Source: Halovivax ruber XH-70 (lineage in GTDB: Archaea > Halobacteriota > Halobacteria > Halobacteriales > Natrialbaceae). From it: a stretch of DNA of 64,000 nt. This document shows positions 8,685-19,039 of the stretch, in pieces. Position 1 is the stretch's first letter; each line of letters opens with the position of its first letter. The notes beneath the pieces were generated by a model that ran no database searches, was not told where the DNA came from, and saw only the letters and a program-made list of their open reading frames with translations. The translations under genes and the position numbers were made by a program. The stretch is taken from contig NC_019964.1 of assembly GCF_000328525.1 (NCBI RefSeq), forward strand, positions 2,604,001 through 2,668,000, read 5' to 3'.

Positions 8685-9649
8685 CCGTCGTACGTCGGGT
8701 ATTGCTCGACGATTTCCCCGTCGTCGAGGTCTCCCTCCTCGATCATCTCCTCTAAGAGCCACCAGGCGACCTCGACGTGGTTCGATTTCACCGTGTAGAA
8801 TTCGGCGGGCACCCCGAGGGCCTCGAAGCGAGTGGGATCGGCACGCGTCTTGCCGTAGACGAGAGTCCCGTCGTCGGTGACGTCGTCGAACTCGCGACGG
8901 ATCTGGCGGGCCATGCGTTTGAGACGACGGCGGTGCTGGGCGGCGTCTTTGAAGACCGACGTACAGAAGTAGACCTGCTCGTGGTCACCCATCACGTCGA
9001 GGATCTCCTCGCGAGAGCCGTCGACGGCGCTCATGTGGTCGTCTTTGAGTTCGAAGCCTTCCTCCTGCATTCGGCGATAGTTGCCGTCGGACATCTCGAA
9101 CTCGTTGACGTTACAGAAGTCGGCAGCGCCCTCGTCTAAGAAGTCGAGAAACTCCGGTTCGGGGCGGATGCCGGGGATCTCGAACGCAGGCGTGAGTCCT
9201 TCCTCGCGAGCAATATAGAGGATGTCCTCCCACTCGGTGCCGTGGAGGTCGCCCCACTGTTCGAGCGGTGGGTGAAAGCGGATCTCGTCGAGGCCGGCCT
9301 CGGCGAGGCGGCGCATGTTCTCGCGACCGCCCGTGATCCCCGTGTAGAGGTGCGTGTGGTGATCCTCGCCGAACTCGTCTTTCAGCAGCGAGAGGTAGTG
9401 GCAGGTCCGGTCCAGGGCCTCCTGGGGTTCACCACCGGTGATCGAGGTCCCGAGAGCGTTCATCCGGTGGGCCTCTTCTAGGACGTCGTCGTCGGTCTCG
9501 ACGAGCCGTTCGTTGGCGTAGACGTCGGTGACGTTCTTTCGATTCTCACCGAGCGGGCAGTAGAAACAGTCACGCTGGTCACAGTAGCCGTAGACGAACA
9601 TAACCATCTTGCCGCCTTTCGCGCACTGCTCACAGCCCTTCGAGATCAT
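8654..9649 (-). CDS. Radical SAM protein, COG2108-like
   Basis: 331 residues. An N-terminal GCEQC (Cys6, Cys9) precedes the Fe-S cluster motif CDQRDCFYC (Cys23, Cys28, Cys31). This spacing is CX4CX2C; the classic radical SAM motif is CX3CX2C. SAM-binding GGEP occurs at ~72-75. The family is related to pyruvate formate-lyase activases but has no established reaction that I know of. The C-terminal ~60 residues are acidic and the last ten codons fall in the duplicated 86-bp repeat. A monocistronic gene; upstream is the divergent kinase gene. Confidence 0.75.
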   Translation of the reverse strand: MISKGCEQCAKGGKMVMFVYGYCDQRDCFYCPLGENRKNVTDVYANERLVETDDDVLEEAHRMNALGTSITGGEPQEALDRTCHYLSLLKDEFGEDHHTHLYTGITGGRENMRRLAEAGLDEIRFHPPLEQWGDLHGTEWEDILYIAREEGLTPAFEIPGIRPEPEFLDFLDEGAADFCNVNEFEMSDGNYRRMQEEGFELKDDHMSAVDGSREEILDVMGDHEQVYFCTSVFKDAAQHRRRLKRMARQIRREFDDVTDDGTLVYGKTRADPTRFEALGVPAEFYTVKSNHVEVAWWLLEEMIEEGDLDDGEIVEQYPTYDGQVVERTPLV

Positions 9650-9741
9650 TCGGTACGTCCGATACTGGGCCGGGCGTCAAAAGCACCACGCATCGGCTCC
9701 AGCCTGAAACCTTTTGAGACGGGCGCCCCTCTCCCGAGACT

Positions 9742-11694
9742 ATGCGAGAGCGGATCCGGGTGTGCTGGGTCGGCCCGACGCCGGAGGGGCAGACGCAGGC
9801 GATCGTCGAGCAGGCGATCCACCCGATCACCGTCACCAACCGGTCGGTCGAGTGGCTCCACGACGGTGAAACGACGGGAGCGACCGTCGAGCACGATGCA
9901 GACACACCGATCGCAGACTGTTTCGTTCTCGACCTCGACGCCGAGGGACGAGACGCCGGGATCCGCGCCGTCCCCGGGCAGACGCCCGTCGCCGTCGTCC
10001 TGGGACACGACGAGGACACCAGCCACCCACTGGAGGCGGGTGCCGCCGACGTCTTCCGGCGCGACACGGTTCAGCAGGAACCCGCCCTCGTGGCTCGACG
10101 GCTCCGTTCCGTCGTCGACGCGAGCGCGTCGCGCCCGCCGCTGACGCGAGTGTCGGCCGATTCAACCCGACTCGGGCGCTATCAGACGGTCGTCGAGCGA
10201 GCGGCCGACCCGATGTACGTACTCGACTCGTCGGGCCGGTGCGTCCTCGCAAACGACGCGCTCGCCCGGTTTTCGGGGTACGAGCGCACCGACCTCGTGG
10301 GAACTCACGCCAGTACGTTCATCGGTAGCGCCGAATTCGAGCGAGCAGGGGAACTCCTCGCCGACCTCGCGTCGAGCGATGAGTCGGCGGGTCGATTCGA
10401 ATTCACCCTCGAAACGGCTGACGGCGACGAGCGCGTCGGGGAGGCCACCATCGTGCCGGTGACGACGGACGATCGCGTCCTCGGCTCGGTCGGCGTCGTT
10501 CGCGATATCTCCGAGCGGACGCGCCGAACCCGCGAACTCGCCCGCTTTCGGACCATCGTCGAGACGGCACCGGTCGGCCTCTTCAGCCTCGACGAGACGG
10601 GGACGATCTCCTGGGCGAACGACGAGTTCGTCGCACCGTTCGCGGAGCCGGCCGACGAGATCGTCGGCGAGCCATTTCAGGCATTGGTCGAGCGCGGCTA
10701 CTTCTCCCCAGAGGAGATCGACGCGTACGCCGAGCGCGTCCGAACCCTGCTGAGCGACGACACCGACGTCACGGAGATTACCCACGAGCCGAGACTCCAC
10801 ACGCCCGACGGCGAGACGAGGACCTACCGGGCGACGCTAACCACGTTGCCGCTCGACGACGGGGAGTTCACGGGGACCGTCAACGCGTTCCGCGAAATCA
10901 CCGACGAGCGGCGGTACCAGCGGGAGCTGGAGCGACAGAACGACCGACTCGAGCAGTTCGCCAGCCTGGTGAGCCACGATCTCCGAAATCCTCTCAACGT
11001 CGCACAGGGCCACGTAGACCTGCTCGAAGAGGCCGTCGACCACGACTCCGTCTCGGAGGTATCGTGGGCCATAGAACGAATGGCGACGCTGATCGACGAC
11101 CTCCTGACGCTCACCAGACAGGGCGAAACCGTCGGGGACCCCGAGCGTGTCGACCTCGCCGCCGTCGTCGACGATGCGTGGGCCGTCGTCGAGGGACCGG
11201 TCACGCTGCGTCGCGACGTGGCCGGGACGGTGGCCGCCGATCGAAGTCGGCTGGTCGAGCTCTTCACGAACCTGTTCCGCAACGTCGTCGACCACGGGAT
11301 GGCCGACGAAAATCGAGCGCCCATCGACCACGACGCCCACGCGAACGAAGCGGCCGTCCACGACCCGGAAGCGACCGACAACGAGCAACACCCCACGAAC
11401 GAACCCGAGTCTGCCCGTGAGATTACCGTCGGCTGGCTCGACGATGAGGCGAGCGCCTCGGCGGCTCCGACGGGTTTCTTCGTCGATGACGACGGGCCTG
11501 GCCTCCCGGACGCGGACGTCTTCGAGGCGGGCGTCACGACCGACCCGGACGGGACTGGTATCGGCCTCGCCATCGTCGCCGAGATCGCCGAGGCCCACGG
11601 GTGGACCGCCACGGCCGGCGAGAGCCCATCCGGTGGCGCACGGTTCGCGTTCCGCGGGGTCGACTCGGCGCGGGCAGAGCGGTCCGCACGATGA
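9742..11694 (+). CDS. PAS-domain sensor histidine kinase
   Basis: 650 residues, no membrane segment, hence soluble. An N-terminal ~115-residue region resembles a degenerate receiver (VCWVGPTPEGQ, TPVAVVLGHDED). Two PAS domains follow (~145-265, starting YQTVVERAADPMYVLD, and ~270-390, starting FRTIVETAPVGLFSLD). The dimerisation H-box is LVSHDLRNPLN with the phospho-His at ~411, then the HATPase domain with NLFRNVVDHG (N box), DDDGPGLP (G1) and TGIGLAIVAEIAEAHG (G2). An acidic low-complexity insert sits at ~530-565 inside the ATPase domain. A typical orphan haloarchaeal kinase; no cognate regulator lies beside it. Confidence 0.85.
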   Translation: MRERIRVCWVGPTPEGQTQAIVEQAIHPITVTNRSVEWLHDGETTGATVEHDADTPIADCFVLDLDAEGRDAGIRAVPGQTPVAVVLGHDEDTSHPLEAGAADVFRRDTVQQEPALVARRLRSVVDASASRPPLTRVSADSTRLGRYQTVVERAADPMYVLDSSGRCVLANDALARFSGYERTDLVGTHASTFIGSAEFERAGELLADLASSDESAGRFEFTLETADGDERVGEATIVPVTTDDRVLGSVGVVRDISERTRRTRELARFRTIVETAPVGLFSLDETGTISWANDEFVAPFAEPADEIVGEPFQALVERGYFSPEEIDAYAERVRTLLSDDTDVTEITHEPRLHTPDGETRTYRATLTTLPLDDGEFTGTVNAFREITDERRYQRELERQNDRLEQFASLVSHDLRNPLNVAQGHVDLLEEAVDHDSVSEVSWAIERMATLIDDLLTLTRQGETVGDPERVDLAAVVDDAWAVVEGPVTLRRDVAGTVAADRSRLVELFTNLFRNVVDHGMADENRAPIDHDAHANEAAVHDPEATDNEQHPTNEPESAREITVGWLDDEASASAAPTGFFVDDDGPGLPDADVFEAGVTTDPDGTGIGLAIVAEIAEAHGWTATAGESPSGGARFAFRGVDSARAERSAR

Positions 11695-11793
11695 TTCGGC
11701 GGGGCGAACTGGGGGCGTGGTACAGTCGCTCCGGCACCAGCCAGCGGTTCGATCCCCGAAGACCGATATAGGCGGCTTCCGTACACTCGCTCG

Positions 11794-12900
11794 ATGCTGC
11801 TGGTCCTCTGTGTCGACCTCGACGACGACCTCGGTCGGAAGACCGGCTTCACCACGCCGGTCATCGGGCGCGAGCCGGTCGAGGAAGCCGCCATCGCCAT
11901 GGCGACGGCCGATCCCGAGGACTCCGACGCGAACGTGATCTTCCAGGGACTGCACGTCTACGACGAGATCGACGCGCGCGACGAGAGCGTCGAGGTCGCG
12001 GTCGTGACCGGCAACGAGGAGGGTGAAGTGAGCGCGAGTCGAGAGATCGGCGACGAAGTCGATACGGTACTCGCCAGCCTCTCGACCGGCGAGGACGTCA
12101 CGACCGTCGTCGTCACCGACGGGGCACAGGACGAGTCGGTCCTCCCCGTCATCCGTGCACGCGTCCCCGTCGACGGCGTCCGCCGGGTCGTCGTCCGGCA
12201 GGCCCAGAATCTGGAGTCGATGTACTACACGATCAAGCAGGTGATGGCAGATCCCGAGACCCGCGGGACGATCCTGATTCCGCTCGGTATCTTGCTCTTG
12301 ATCTATCCACTCGCGCTCGTCGGCGCGCTCCTCGATTTCCCGGGGCTCGTCATCGGGTCGGTGTCGACGCTGCTCGGTGTTTACCTCATCTCCAGCGGTC
12401 TGGGATTAGGCGCCTCGGTCGGCGGCGTCGCCACGAGTCTCCGGCGGTCGCTCTACGCGGGCCGGATGACGATCGTCGCGTACCTCGTCGCCATCGCCCT
12501 CGTCGCCCTGGGCGGAGTCAGCGGATTCGAAACGATCCAGTCGCTCGGGTCCAGCCAGGAGGCGATCGCGCTCCCGATCGGCGCCGCCGCATTCCTCCAC
12601 GGGGCCATCCAGTGGTTCGGCGCCGCTGCCCTCACGACGAGTCTCGGTCAGCTCACCGACGCCTACATCGGTGAGCGACTCGAGTGGCGCTACCTCAACG
12701 CCCCGTTCTACGTCGTCGCGATGACCGTCGTGCTCTACGCCGTCAGTGGGTTCTTCGTCGACCGAATCGACGTGGCGGCGCTGGCGACGGCGCTCACCGG
12801 TGGCACTGTCCTCGCCATCCTGAGTACGCTCACCTTCGCGATCGTCGAGTCGCGGATTTCACGTGACGGGAGCCCGCGGACAGTGAACGTCGGGGAGTGA
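11794..12900 (+). CDS. DUF373 family membrane protein
   Basis: 368 residues. The N-terminal ~140 residues are a soluble alpha/beta domain (LLVLCVDLDDDLGRKTGFTT, GTDTVL-type strands) and the rest has about six to seven membrane helices (ILIPLGILLLIYPLALVGAL; TIVAYLVAIALVALGGV; FYVVAMTVVLYAVSGFF). This arrangement matches the archaeal DUF373 family, whose function is unknown. A TATA-like GATATAGGC (11765-11773) lies ~25 nt upstream, so the mRNA is probably leaderless. Confidence 0.75.
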   Translation: MLLVLCVDLDDDLGRKTGFTTPVIGREPVEEAAIAMATADPEDSDANVIFQGLHVYDEIDARDESVEVAVVTGNEEGEVSASREIGDEVDTVLASLSTGEDVTTVVVTDGAQDESVLPVIRARVPVDGVRRVVVRQAQNLESMYYTIKQVMADPETRGTILIPLGILLLIYPLALVGALLDFPGLVIGSVSTLLGVYLISSGLGLGASVGGVATSLRRSLYAGRMTIVAYLVAIALVALGGVSGFETIQSLGSSQEAIALPIGAAAFLHGAIQWFGAAALTTSLGQLTDAYIGERLEWRYLNAPFYVVAMTVVLYAVSGFFVDRIDVAALATALTGGTVLAILSTLTFAIVESRISRDGSPRTVNVGE

Positions 12901-13007
12901 CCACCGGTTCGCCGCCCATTTGGAGCCACCTGTAGGGAAAGCATTACGACGATCGGCCACTCTGCTTGCGGTATGCACCACGTTCTGGCCCCGGCGAGGC
13001 GATCTGC

Positions 13008-14369
13008 ATGGTAGACATCGTCTTCTCACTCGGTCGGCTCTTCGTCGCACTCGCACTGGTCGCTGTGAACGGATTCTTCGTCGGCGCGGAGTTCGCGCTC
13101 GTCCGCATCCGTCCGAGCGTCGTCGACCGACTCGTCGATGAAGGGCGAACGGGCGCCGGAATCCTCCAGGAGGCAATGGAGAATCTCGACAACTATCTCG
13201 CAGTCACGCAACTCGGCATCACGCTCGCCTCGCTCGGATTGGGGTGGGCGGGAGAGCCTGCCGTCGCGGCACTGATCGAACCGCTCCTGGGAGAGGTCCT
13301 CCCGACCGGTGTCGTCCACCTCGTCTCCTTCGCACTCGCCTTTACCTTCATCACGTTCTTGCACGTCGTCTTCGGCGAACTCGCGCCCAAGACGTTCGCC
13401 ATCGCCCGGACCGAACAGATCGCGCTCTTCGTCGCCCTCCCGATGAAGCTGTGTTACTATATCCTCTACCCCGGGATCGTCGTCTTCAACGGCGCCGCCA
13501 ACGGATTCACCAGTCTGCTCGGTGTACCGCCCGCCTCCGAGAGTGAGGAGACGTTCACCGAAGCGGAGTTACTCACCGTCCTCTCACAATCGGGTCGCGA
13601 GGGGAACTTCGATCCGGACGAAGTCGAGATGATCCACCGCGTGTTCGAACTCGACGACATCGCCGTCAAAGAGATCATGATTCCCGCCCCAGACGTGGCG
13701 AGTTTCGACGCAGCCGACGATCTCGAGTCGATGCGAGCACAGATCGTCGAGATCGGCCACACCCGGTATCCCGTGCTCGGCACGGACGACGAAACCGATC
13801 GCATCGTCGGCTTCGTCGACGCCAAAGACGTCGTGCGAGTCATGGGACCCGAAACGGCGGCCGACGAGACGACGGCCGAATCGCTCGCACGCGACCTGCC
13901 CGTCGTCCCCGAAACGGCGCGCGTCACCGACCTGCTCACCCAGTTCCAGACCGAAGGACGCCAGCTGGCCGCGATCGTCGACGAGTGGGGCGTCTTCGAG
14001 GGGATCGTGACCGTCGAAGACGTCGTCGAAGTCGTCGTCGGCGACCTCCGCGACGGGTTCGACGAGCACACGCGGGCCATCGAGCGCCAGTCGGACGACA
14101 CGTACGTGGTCGACGGTGGCGTCACCGTCGCACACGTGAACGACCGACTCGGGACCGCGTTCGAAGCCGAGCAGGTCGAAACCATCGGCGGAATGATCCT
14201 CGAACAACTGGGCGAAGTGCCAGCACCCGGCGACAGTCTCGAACTCGACGACGCTACCCTCACCGTCGACGACGTCGACGAGAATCGCATCACGCGCGTC
14301 GTCGTCAGCCGAGCCAGTCAAGCGGATCGTCCAGACGACGGTGATGACGGGCAAGACGGGGAGAAGTAA
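13008..14369 (+). CDS. CNNM/CorC-type membrane protein (hemolysin C family)
   Basis: 453 residues from the ATG at 13008; a TTG 14 codons upstream is also in frame but gives a non-hydrophobic extension. The N-terminal ~185 residues are the CNNM transmembrane domain (RLFVALALVAVNGFFVGAEFALVR, later LHVVFGELAPKTFAI). A CBS pair follows (~200-330, DIAVKEIMIPAPDV and AAIVDEWGVFEGIVTVEDV), then the CorC/HlyC C-terminal domain. Such proteins are linked to Mg2+/Co2+ export or homeostasis. The neighbours give no further clue. Confidence 0.8.
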   Translation: MVDIVFSLGRLFVALALVAVNGFFVGAEFALVRIRPSVVDRLVDEGRTGAGILQEAMENLDNYLAVTQLGITLASLGLGWAGEPAVAALIEPLLGEVLPTGVVHLVSFALAFTFITFLHVVFGELAPKTFAIARTEQIALFVALPMKLCYYILYPGIVVFNGAANGFTSLLGVPPASESEETFTEAELLTVLSQSGREGNFDPDEVEMIHRVFELDDIAVKEIMIPAPDVASFDAADDLESMRAQIVEIGHTRYPVLGTDDETDRIVGFVDAKDVVRVMGPETAADETTAESLARDLPVVPETARVTDLLTQFQTEGRQLAAIVDEWGVFEGIVTVEDVVEVVVGDLRDGFDEHTRAIERQSDDTYVVDGGVTVAHVNDRLGTAFEAEQVETIGGMILEQLGEVPAPGDSLELDDATLTVDDVDENRITRVVVSRASQADRPDDGDDGQDGEK

Positions 14370-14419
14370 TCGAGACAGTGCCGGAGTAGAGCGGGCCGGT
14401 CAGTCGAACGGCCGATCCA

Positions 14420-15262
14420 TCACTGTTCACGTTCGACGACGAACTCGGCGAGTTCACGGAGGTACGCCTCCGCCTCGGTGTCGACCGGTTCGATCCGCTC
14501 CAGGGCGTCGATCGCCAGTTCGACCTGATCGCGGGCACGCTGGTTCGCCGCACTCGGAGAGAGGTCGGTGACCTGTAACAACGACGGTCGATCGAGCGAC
14601 GCGTCGCGACCGGTCGGTTTCCCGAGCAGTTCCGGGTCGGCGACTGCGTCCAGGACGTCGTCGCGGATCTGAAACGCGACGCCGACGCGCTCTGCGTACT
14701 CGCCGATGGCCGCGACGGTCTCGTCGTCGCCGTCCGCCGCGATCGCACCGAGTTCCGCCGCCGCTCGAAACAGCGCACCGGTCTTGCGGCGCGCGAGCGT
14801 CATGTACTCCGCCTCCGTCGACGGGATCGAGACGAGCTCCATCGCCTCACCCTCGCCGAGTTCGACCATCGCCGCGGTCACCGATTGCATGGCCGCCGGA
14901 TCGGTCGAAAAGTGATCGAACGCCTCCCCGAGCAGTCCGTCGCTCGCGACGATCGCGGGTCCGTGCCCGAACGCGCTCCACGCGCTGGGCGCATCGCGAC
15001 GGATCGGCGACCGATCGATGATGTCGTCGACGACCAGCGACGCGGTGTGGACGAGTTCGATACCGACGGCGAAGTCGAGCGCGTCGGCCGGGTCGCCGCC
15101 GACGAACTCACACGAGAGGATCGTCACCGTCGGCCGCACGCGCTTGCCACCCGCGAGGGTCGTCCGGGAGACCTGCTCGCGGAGATCGGGGGGCTCGATA
15201 GCCGTGACGACCGCTTCGAGCCGGTCGTCGATCAGTGCCTGTCGGCGTACCGGACGCTCCAT
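14420..15262 (-). CDS. Polyprenyl (geranylgeranyl/farnesyl) diphosphate synthase family
   Basis: 280 residues from MERPVRRQALI; the frame opens seven codons earlier (15283). It condenses isopentenyl diphosphate with allylic diphosphates, the source of archaeal lipid chains and quinone tails. The first aspartate-rich motif is VVDDIID (DDxxD), preceded by GGKRVRPT, and the second is QIRDDVLD. At 280 residues it is shorter than typical IdsA (~340), so this may be a paralogue rather than the main GGPP synthase. The residues before the first motif that set chain length are not diagnostic by eye. Confidence 0.75.
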   Translation of the reverse strand: MERPVRRQALIDDRLEAVVTAIEPPDLREQVSRTTLAGGKRVRPTVTILSCEFVGGDPADALDFAVGIELVHTASLVVDDIIDRSPIRRDAPSAWSAFGHGPAIVASDGLLGEAFDHFSTDPAAMQSVTAAMVELGEGEAMELVSIPSTEAEYMTLARRKTGALFRAAAELGAIAADGDDETVAAIGEYAERVGVAFQIRDDVLDAVADPELLGKPTGRDASLDRPSLLQVTDLSPSAANQRARDQVELAIDALERIEPVDTEAEAYLRELAEFVVEREQ

Positions 15263-15322
15263 TATCGGGTAACGGGGCGACACGAAAAAGTACGTGACGG
15301 ATCGAAACGGGTCAGTCGGCAG

Positions 15323-17707
15323 TCAGTTCGTGTTCGAGTCGTCGAACGTGAACTGATCGCCATCGCCGCCTGCATCGGTCGCAGGAGACCAGTCTTCGGC
15401 TGTGCCATCCTCGAAGAGCTGGCCATCGCCAGCCGTGTCGACCTCGGCTGGGACCGCGTCGCCGTCCTCGACGGTGATATCGACGGCCGTGTCGAATCCG
15501 TCGAGCGCTGTACTGAGTTCGTCGGCCTGTGACGTCAACGAGTCAGCACGGTGGCTGACGGCGGTAATCGCCGAGGTCTGTTCTTCGGCCGCAGCAGCAA
15601 CTTGCTGGGCTTCGTCCGAGGTCTCTTCTGCGATTTCGGTCGCCGAGGAGACCATGGCGACGACTTCTTCGGTGGAGGCCGCCTGCTCTTCGGTCGCAGC
15701 GGAGATCTCCTGGACGCCGTCGTTGGTCTCCTGGGCGTACTCGGCGATCTCCTCGAGGGCTGCAGCGGCGTTCTCGACGGAGTCGACCTGTTCGGTCACT
15801 CGATCGGCAGTCTGCTGGACTTCCGCGGAAGCCCTGTCGGTTTGGGACTTGATGCTGTCGAGGCGTTCTTCGATGTCCTCGGCCGCCTCCTTCGTCTCGG
15901 AGGCCAGTTCTTTGACCTCGTCGGCGACGACGGCGAAGCCGTCACCCGCGTCCCCACCACTGCCGCTTCGGGAGGCCTCGATGTTGGCGTTCAGCGCCAG
16001 CATGTTGGTCTCGTTGGCGACCGTCGAGATGAACTCGACCAGTTCGTCGATCTGGTCCATCTCGGCTTCGAGTTGCTCGATCGCGGCGACGGCATCGGCC
16101 GAGTCCGCCTCGATCTCGTGCATGCCCTCGATGGCGTCCTGGGCGGCGTCACGACCTTCGGCACCGGTCGTGGCCGTTCGCTCGGCTACGTCGGCCACCT
16201 CGTTCGAGGAGGCAGCGATCTCCTCGGTCGTCGTCGAGAGCCCCTCCATCTCGCCCGCGACCGATCGGAGGTTCTCGTGCTGGCGATCGGCACCGTCCGA
16301 TATCTCCTGGACGGATTCGCTCACCTGGGCGGAGGCGGACTTGACCTCCTCCGCGCTGCCCGTGACGTCCTGGCTCGCCTCGGCGACGATCTTCGAGAAC
16401 GCCTGGGCACGCGCCGTCGTCTCCTCCAGATCGGCGACCATGTCGTTGAACGCGGTGGCGATCTCGTTCATCGACTCGTTCTCGCTCGACGGTTCGAGAC
16501 GCCGGGTGAGGTCGCCCTCGGCGCAGTCGGCCATCACCTGCTGGTACCGTTCGGCCGTCGCCTCCAGGTGTTCGTTCATCGCCTGGGTTTCGGCGCGGGC
16601 CGCCTCGGCTTCGTCACGAGCCTGCGTCGCCTCGTCGATCCGGGCTTTCAACGACGTGCGCATGCTGTCGAACGCGTCGTACAGCCGCCCGATCTCGTCG
16701 ACCCGGTCGGTCTCGAGATCGACCTCGAGATTGCCGTCTTCCATCGCAGTCGCCCGGTTTCGAAGCTGCGTGAGCGGGACCACCGTCTGGCGGCCGAGTA
16801 CCATCCCCATCACGCCGAGCGACAGGAGACTCAAGCCGATCAGGACGAGAACGTTGCGCCCGACGGCGTTCGCGACGCCGTAGGCCTCGTCGGTCGGCAC
16901 GGTCGTCACCGCGACCCAGTCGCTGTTGGCGACCGGAACGTACGCGGCGACCGTCTCGTCCGATTCGACGACGTCGGTCTGTCCCGTCATCGCGGTCTCG
17001 AGCGCGTCGGCGTCGATGGCGGGACGGTCGGCCCCGTCGGTCGATTCGAACACCGGCGAGCCGCTCGCATCGACGATCGTCGTCGTCGCAGCGGCCGAGG
17101 GCTGCTGGAGTTGTTCGACGCGATACTCGAGCGTCCCGATCACGACCGCGACACGATCCGTCCGTTCGTTGACCGGGCTGACGAACGCCATGACCTGGTC
17201 TTCGAGGACGTCGTCCTCGTAGGATGCGTCGGTGTGCCAGACGTCGTCGTCGTAGGACAGTTCGGCGGTGACGTCCGAGCGCGCCCAGGGTTCGTCGATC
17301 TCGCCGAGGGCGACGCCGCGCTGGGACGGGCTCGTGCTCGTAACGATCTCCCCACCGTCCGTATCGACGTAGTGGATCGCTCGAACGTCGACCGACATTC
17401 GTGCCTGTTCCTCTACGAGGTGTGCCTGAACGTCCTGCACAGCCCCGTCTCGGAGCGGCGCTGCCGCCGAGATCGTTCGGGTCTGAACGCCCATCGTTTC
17501 GACCCAGTCACCGATCGAACTCGCCTGCAGTTGTGCCGTGGATTCGAGTTGCTCGTTCGAATCGTCTTCGACGGTCTGTTCGGCCTGTACGTAACTGGCT
17601 CCGCCCACGAGTCCGATGACGAGGACGACGGCCAGAATCGAGATGACGAACTTCGTTCGGTAGCGCCGACGCACGAACGACGGCACCAGTTGTGATCCGA
17701 GAGACAT
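15323..17707 (-). CDS. Methyl-accepting chemotaxis transducer, BasT-like
   Basis: 794 residues. A membrane helix (~19-40) is followed by an extracellular dCache-like sensor domain (~41-280), a second helix (~283-302), HAMP region(s), and a long cytoplasmic methyl-accepting coiled coil with the hairpin tip near [20 protein letters not shown]. Glu/Gln-rich methylation helices flank it. Its ATG overlaps the stop of the upstream lipoprotein binding-protein gene by one base (TGATG), so both are made together. In Halobacterium salinarum, BasT takes its amino-acid signal from the lipoprotein BasB; the same division of labour is likely here. Confidence 0.85.
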   Translation of the reverse strand: MSLGSQLVPSFVRRRYRTKFVISILAVVLVIGLVGGASYVQAEQTVEDDSNEQLESTAQLQASSIGDWVETMGVQTRTISAAAPLRDGAVQDVQAHLVEEQARMSVDVRAIHYVDTDGGEIVTSTSPSQRGVALGEIDEPWARSDVTAELSYDDDVWHTDASYEDDVLEDQVMAFVSPVNERTDRVAVVIGTLEYRVEQLQQPSAAATTTIVDASGSPVFESTDGADRPAIDADALETAMTGQTDVVESDETVAAYVPVANSDWVAVTTVPTDEAYGVANAVGRNVLVLIGLSLLSLGVMGMVLGRQTVVPLTQLRNRATAMEDGNLEVDLETDRVDEIGRLYDAFDSMRTSLKARIDEATQARDEAEAARAETQAMNEHLEATAERYQQVMADCAEGDLTRRLEPSSENESMNEIATAFNDMVADLEETTARAQAFSKIVAEASQDVTGSAEEVKSASAQVSESVQEISDGADRQHENLRSVAGEMEGLSTTTEEIAASSNEVADVAERTATTGAEGRDAAQDAIEGMHEIEADSADAVAAIEQLEAEMDQIDELVEFISTVANETNMLALNANIEASRSGSGGDAGDGFAVVADEVKELASETKEAAEDIEERLDSIKSQTDRASAEVQQTADRVTEQVDSVENAAAALEEIAEYAQETNDGVQEISAATEEQAASTEEVVAMVSSATEIAEETSDEAQQVAAAAEEQTSAITAVSHRADSLTSQADELSTALDGFDTAVDITVEDGDAVPAEVDTAGDGQLFEDGTAEDWSPATDAGGDGDQFTFDDSNTN

Positions 17708-18981
17708 CAGTATTCCACCGTATCGAGTTGCGTAATCGAGTCGCCTTCGTAGGTCCAGTACGAGAAGTTCGCCGCGACGACGTCCCCGTTCTCGTCGAAT
17801 CTGACGCCACTCGAGGCGCCGACGTACTCGACGGGGTCGCCCTGCGCGGCGAGTTCGATCCCCCGTGCCAGGTCCGACGGGCCGATCCGCTCGCCGGTCG
17901 CGTCGGTCACCGCGGGGATCGATGCGCGAATCAGTTCACCGTCGTTTGCGCCGGCGTAGGCGTTGGCGAGCAGGAGTACCGCCGTCGCGTCGTAACTGTG
18001 TGCGTTGAAGGGTGTGCTATCCGGCGGTGCGTCGTAGGTCGACTCGTACGTTCGATCGAAGAAGTCCTTCCCGGGACCGGCCGAAAGTGGCGCCGTCCCC
18101 CTGACGTGATCGATCGGTTCGCCGACGCGCCCGGGGAGACTCTCGTCTCGCATCCCGTCGGTCACCAGCACCGCGGGATCGGCCCCATTATCGTGCAAGT
18201 CGCGAAGGAGTTGCGCTCCGCTGTTGGCGTACCCGATGAGAACGAGGACGTCCGGATCGTCGGCGAGGGCCGTCTCCAGTTCGTCGGCGTAGGAGATCGA
18301 CCCGTCTTCGGGCGCCTGCTCGAAGGGGACCTGTGCAGCAACCGTCCCGCCAGCCTCCCGGACGAACGCCCGTTCGAACGCGCGACTCAACTGATAGCCG
18401 TAGTCGTTGTTCACGTAACACGTCGCGGCGCTGGAGTAGCCCTCGTCGGCGGCCTGCCTCGCGAGGACGGCCCCCTGCAGGGTGTCGGATACCGCCGTCC
18501 GAAAGACTAACCCCCGGTCGTTCAGCGTCGTGATCGTCGGCGACGTGCTCGCCGGCGAACAGCTCACGGTCCGGTAGGGAATCAACACCTGCTGGGTCGC
18601 CTGAAGCGTGACGTCCGAACTCAGCGCCCCGTTGATTGCCGGATACTTCGCCTGCGCGAGGCGCAGTGCCTCTCGAACACCCACGGCCGAATCCGTCTCC
18701 GCGTCGGCCCGTCCGACGTCGAACGCCAGATCGACGTCGGCAGCCTCTAGCTGTGTGATCGGCAGTTCACCGGCGTTACGAATCGGCTCGCCGACGTGAC
18801 TCAGGTCACCAGTAAGCGAGTGTAACATCCCGATCTTTATCGTGCGACCAAGCCCGCCGGGGCCGTCGTCGGCCTCGCCGGACCCGACTCCCGGAAGCCG
18901 ATCCAGACACCCCGAGAGTGACCCGAGAGCACCAACGGCAACCCCCGACAGCACTGTTCGTCTCTTGTGGCGATCCACCAT
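17707..18981 (-). CDS. Lipoprotein periplasmic-type binding protein, BasB-like (branched-chain amino acid family)
   Basis: 424 residues with a Tat-type lipoprotein signal: [10 protein letters not shown] followed by lipobox LSGC with Cys25. The mature part has the Leu/Ile/Val-binding protein fold ([65 protein letters not shown]). No permease or ATPase genes are adjacent; the gene is instead coupled to a chemotaxis transducer. This is the arrangement described for BasB-BasT in Halobacterium, where the binding protein serves chemotaxis and not transport. The ligand cannot be read from sequence; amino acids are the best guess. Confidence 0.8.
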   Translation of the reverse strand: MVDRHKRRTVLSGVAVGALGSLSGCLDRLPGVGSGEADDGPGGLGRTIKIGMLHSLTGDLSHVGEPIRNAGELPITQLEAADVDLAFDVGRADAETDSAVGVREALRLAQAKYPAINGALSSDVTLQATQQVLIPYRTVSCSPASTSPTITTLNDRGLVFRTAVSDTLQGAVLARQAADEGYSSAATCYVNNDYGYQLSRAFERAFVREAGGTVAAQVPFEQAPEDGSISYADELETALADDPDVLVLIGYANSGAQLLRDLHDNGADPAVLVTDGMRDESLPGRVGEPIDHVRGTAPLSAGPGKDFFDRTYESTYDAPPDSTPFNAHSYDATAVLLLANAYAGANDGELIRASIPAVTDATGERIGPSDLARGIELAAQGDPVEYVGASSGVRFDENGDVVAANFSYWTYEGDSITQLDTVEY

Positions 18982-18997
18982 GGCCCTCGGTTGTCAG

Positions 18998-19030
18998 AGT
19001 ACCACTATAATATCTCCGGAGTGTGGTACT
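18998..19030 (-). promoter_or_regulatory. Promoter of the basB-like gene inside an inverted repeat
   Basis: AGTACCAC (18998-19005) and GTGGTACT (19023-19030) form a perfect 8-bp inverted repeat with a 17-nt spacer. The spacer holds a minus-strand TATA box (ATATTATAG, overlapping the left arm) and a central CTCCGGAG palindrome. The gene starts at 18981, so transcription should begin at or next to the ATG. A regulator bound to both arms would cover the core promoter. Confidence 0.5.
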
Positions 19031-19039
19031 AGTATGATA

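Noticed and set aside
15402-17695. Two plus-strand frames of 493 and 714 codons opposite the transducer gene
   Set aside because: Serine-rich or Arg/Asp/His-rich translations of the antisense strand, with no motif; the transducer on the other strand is certain.
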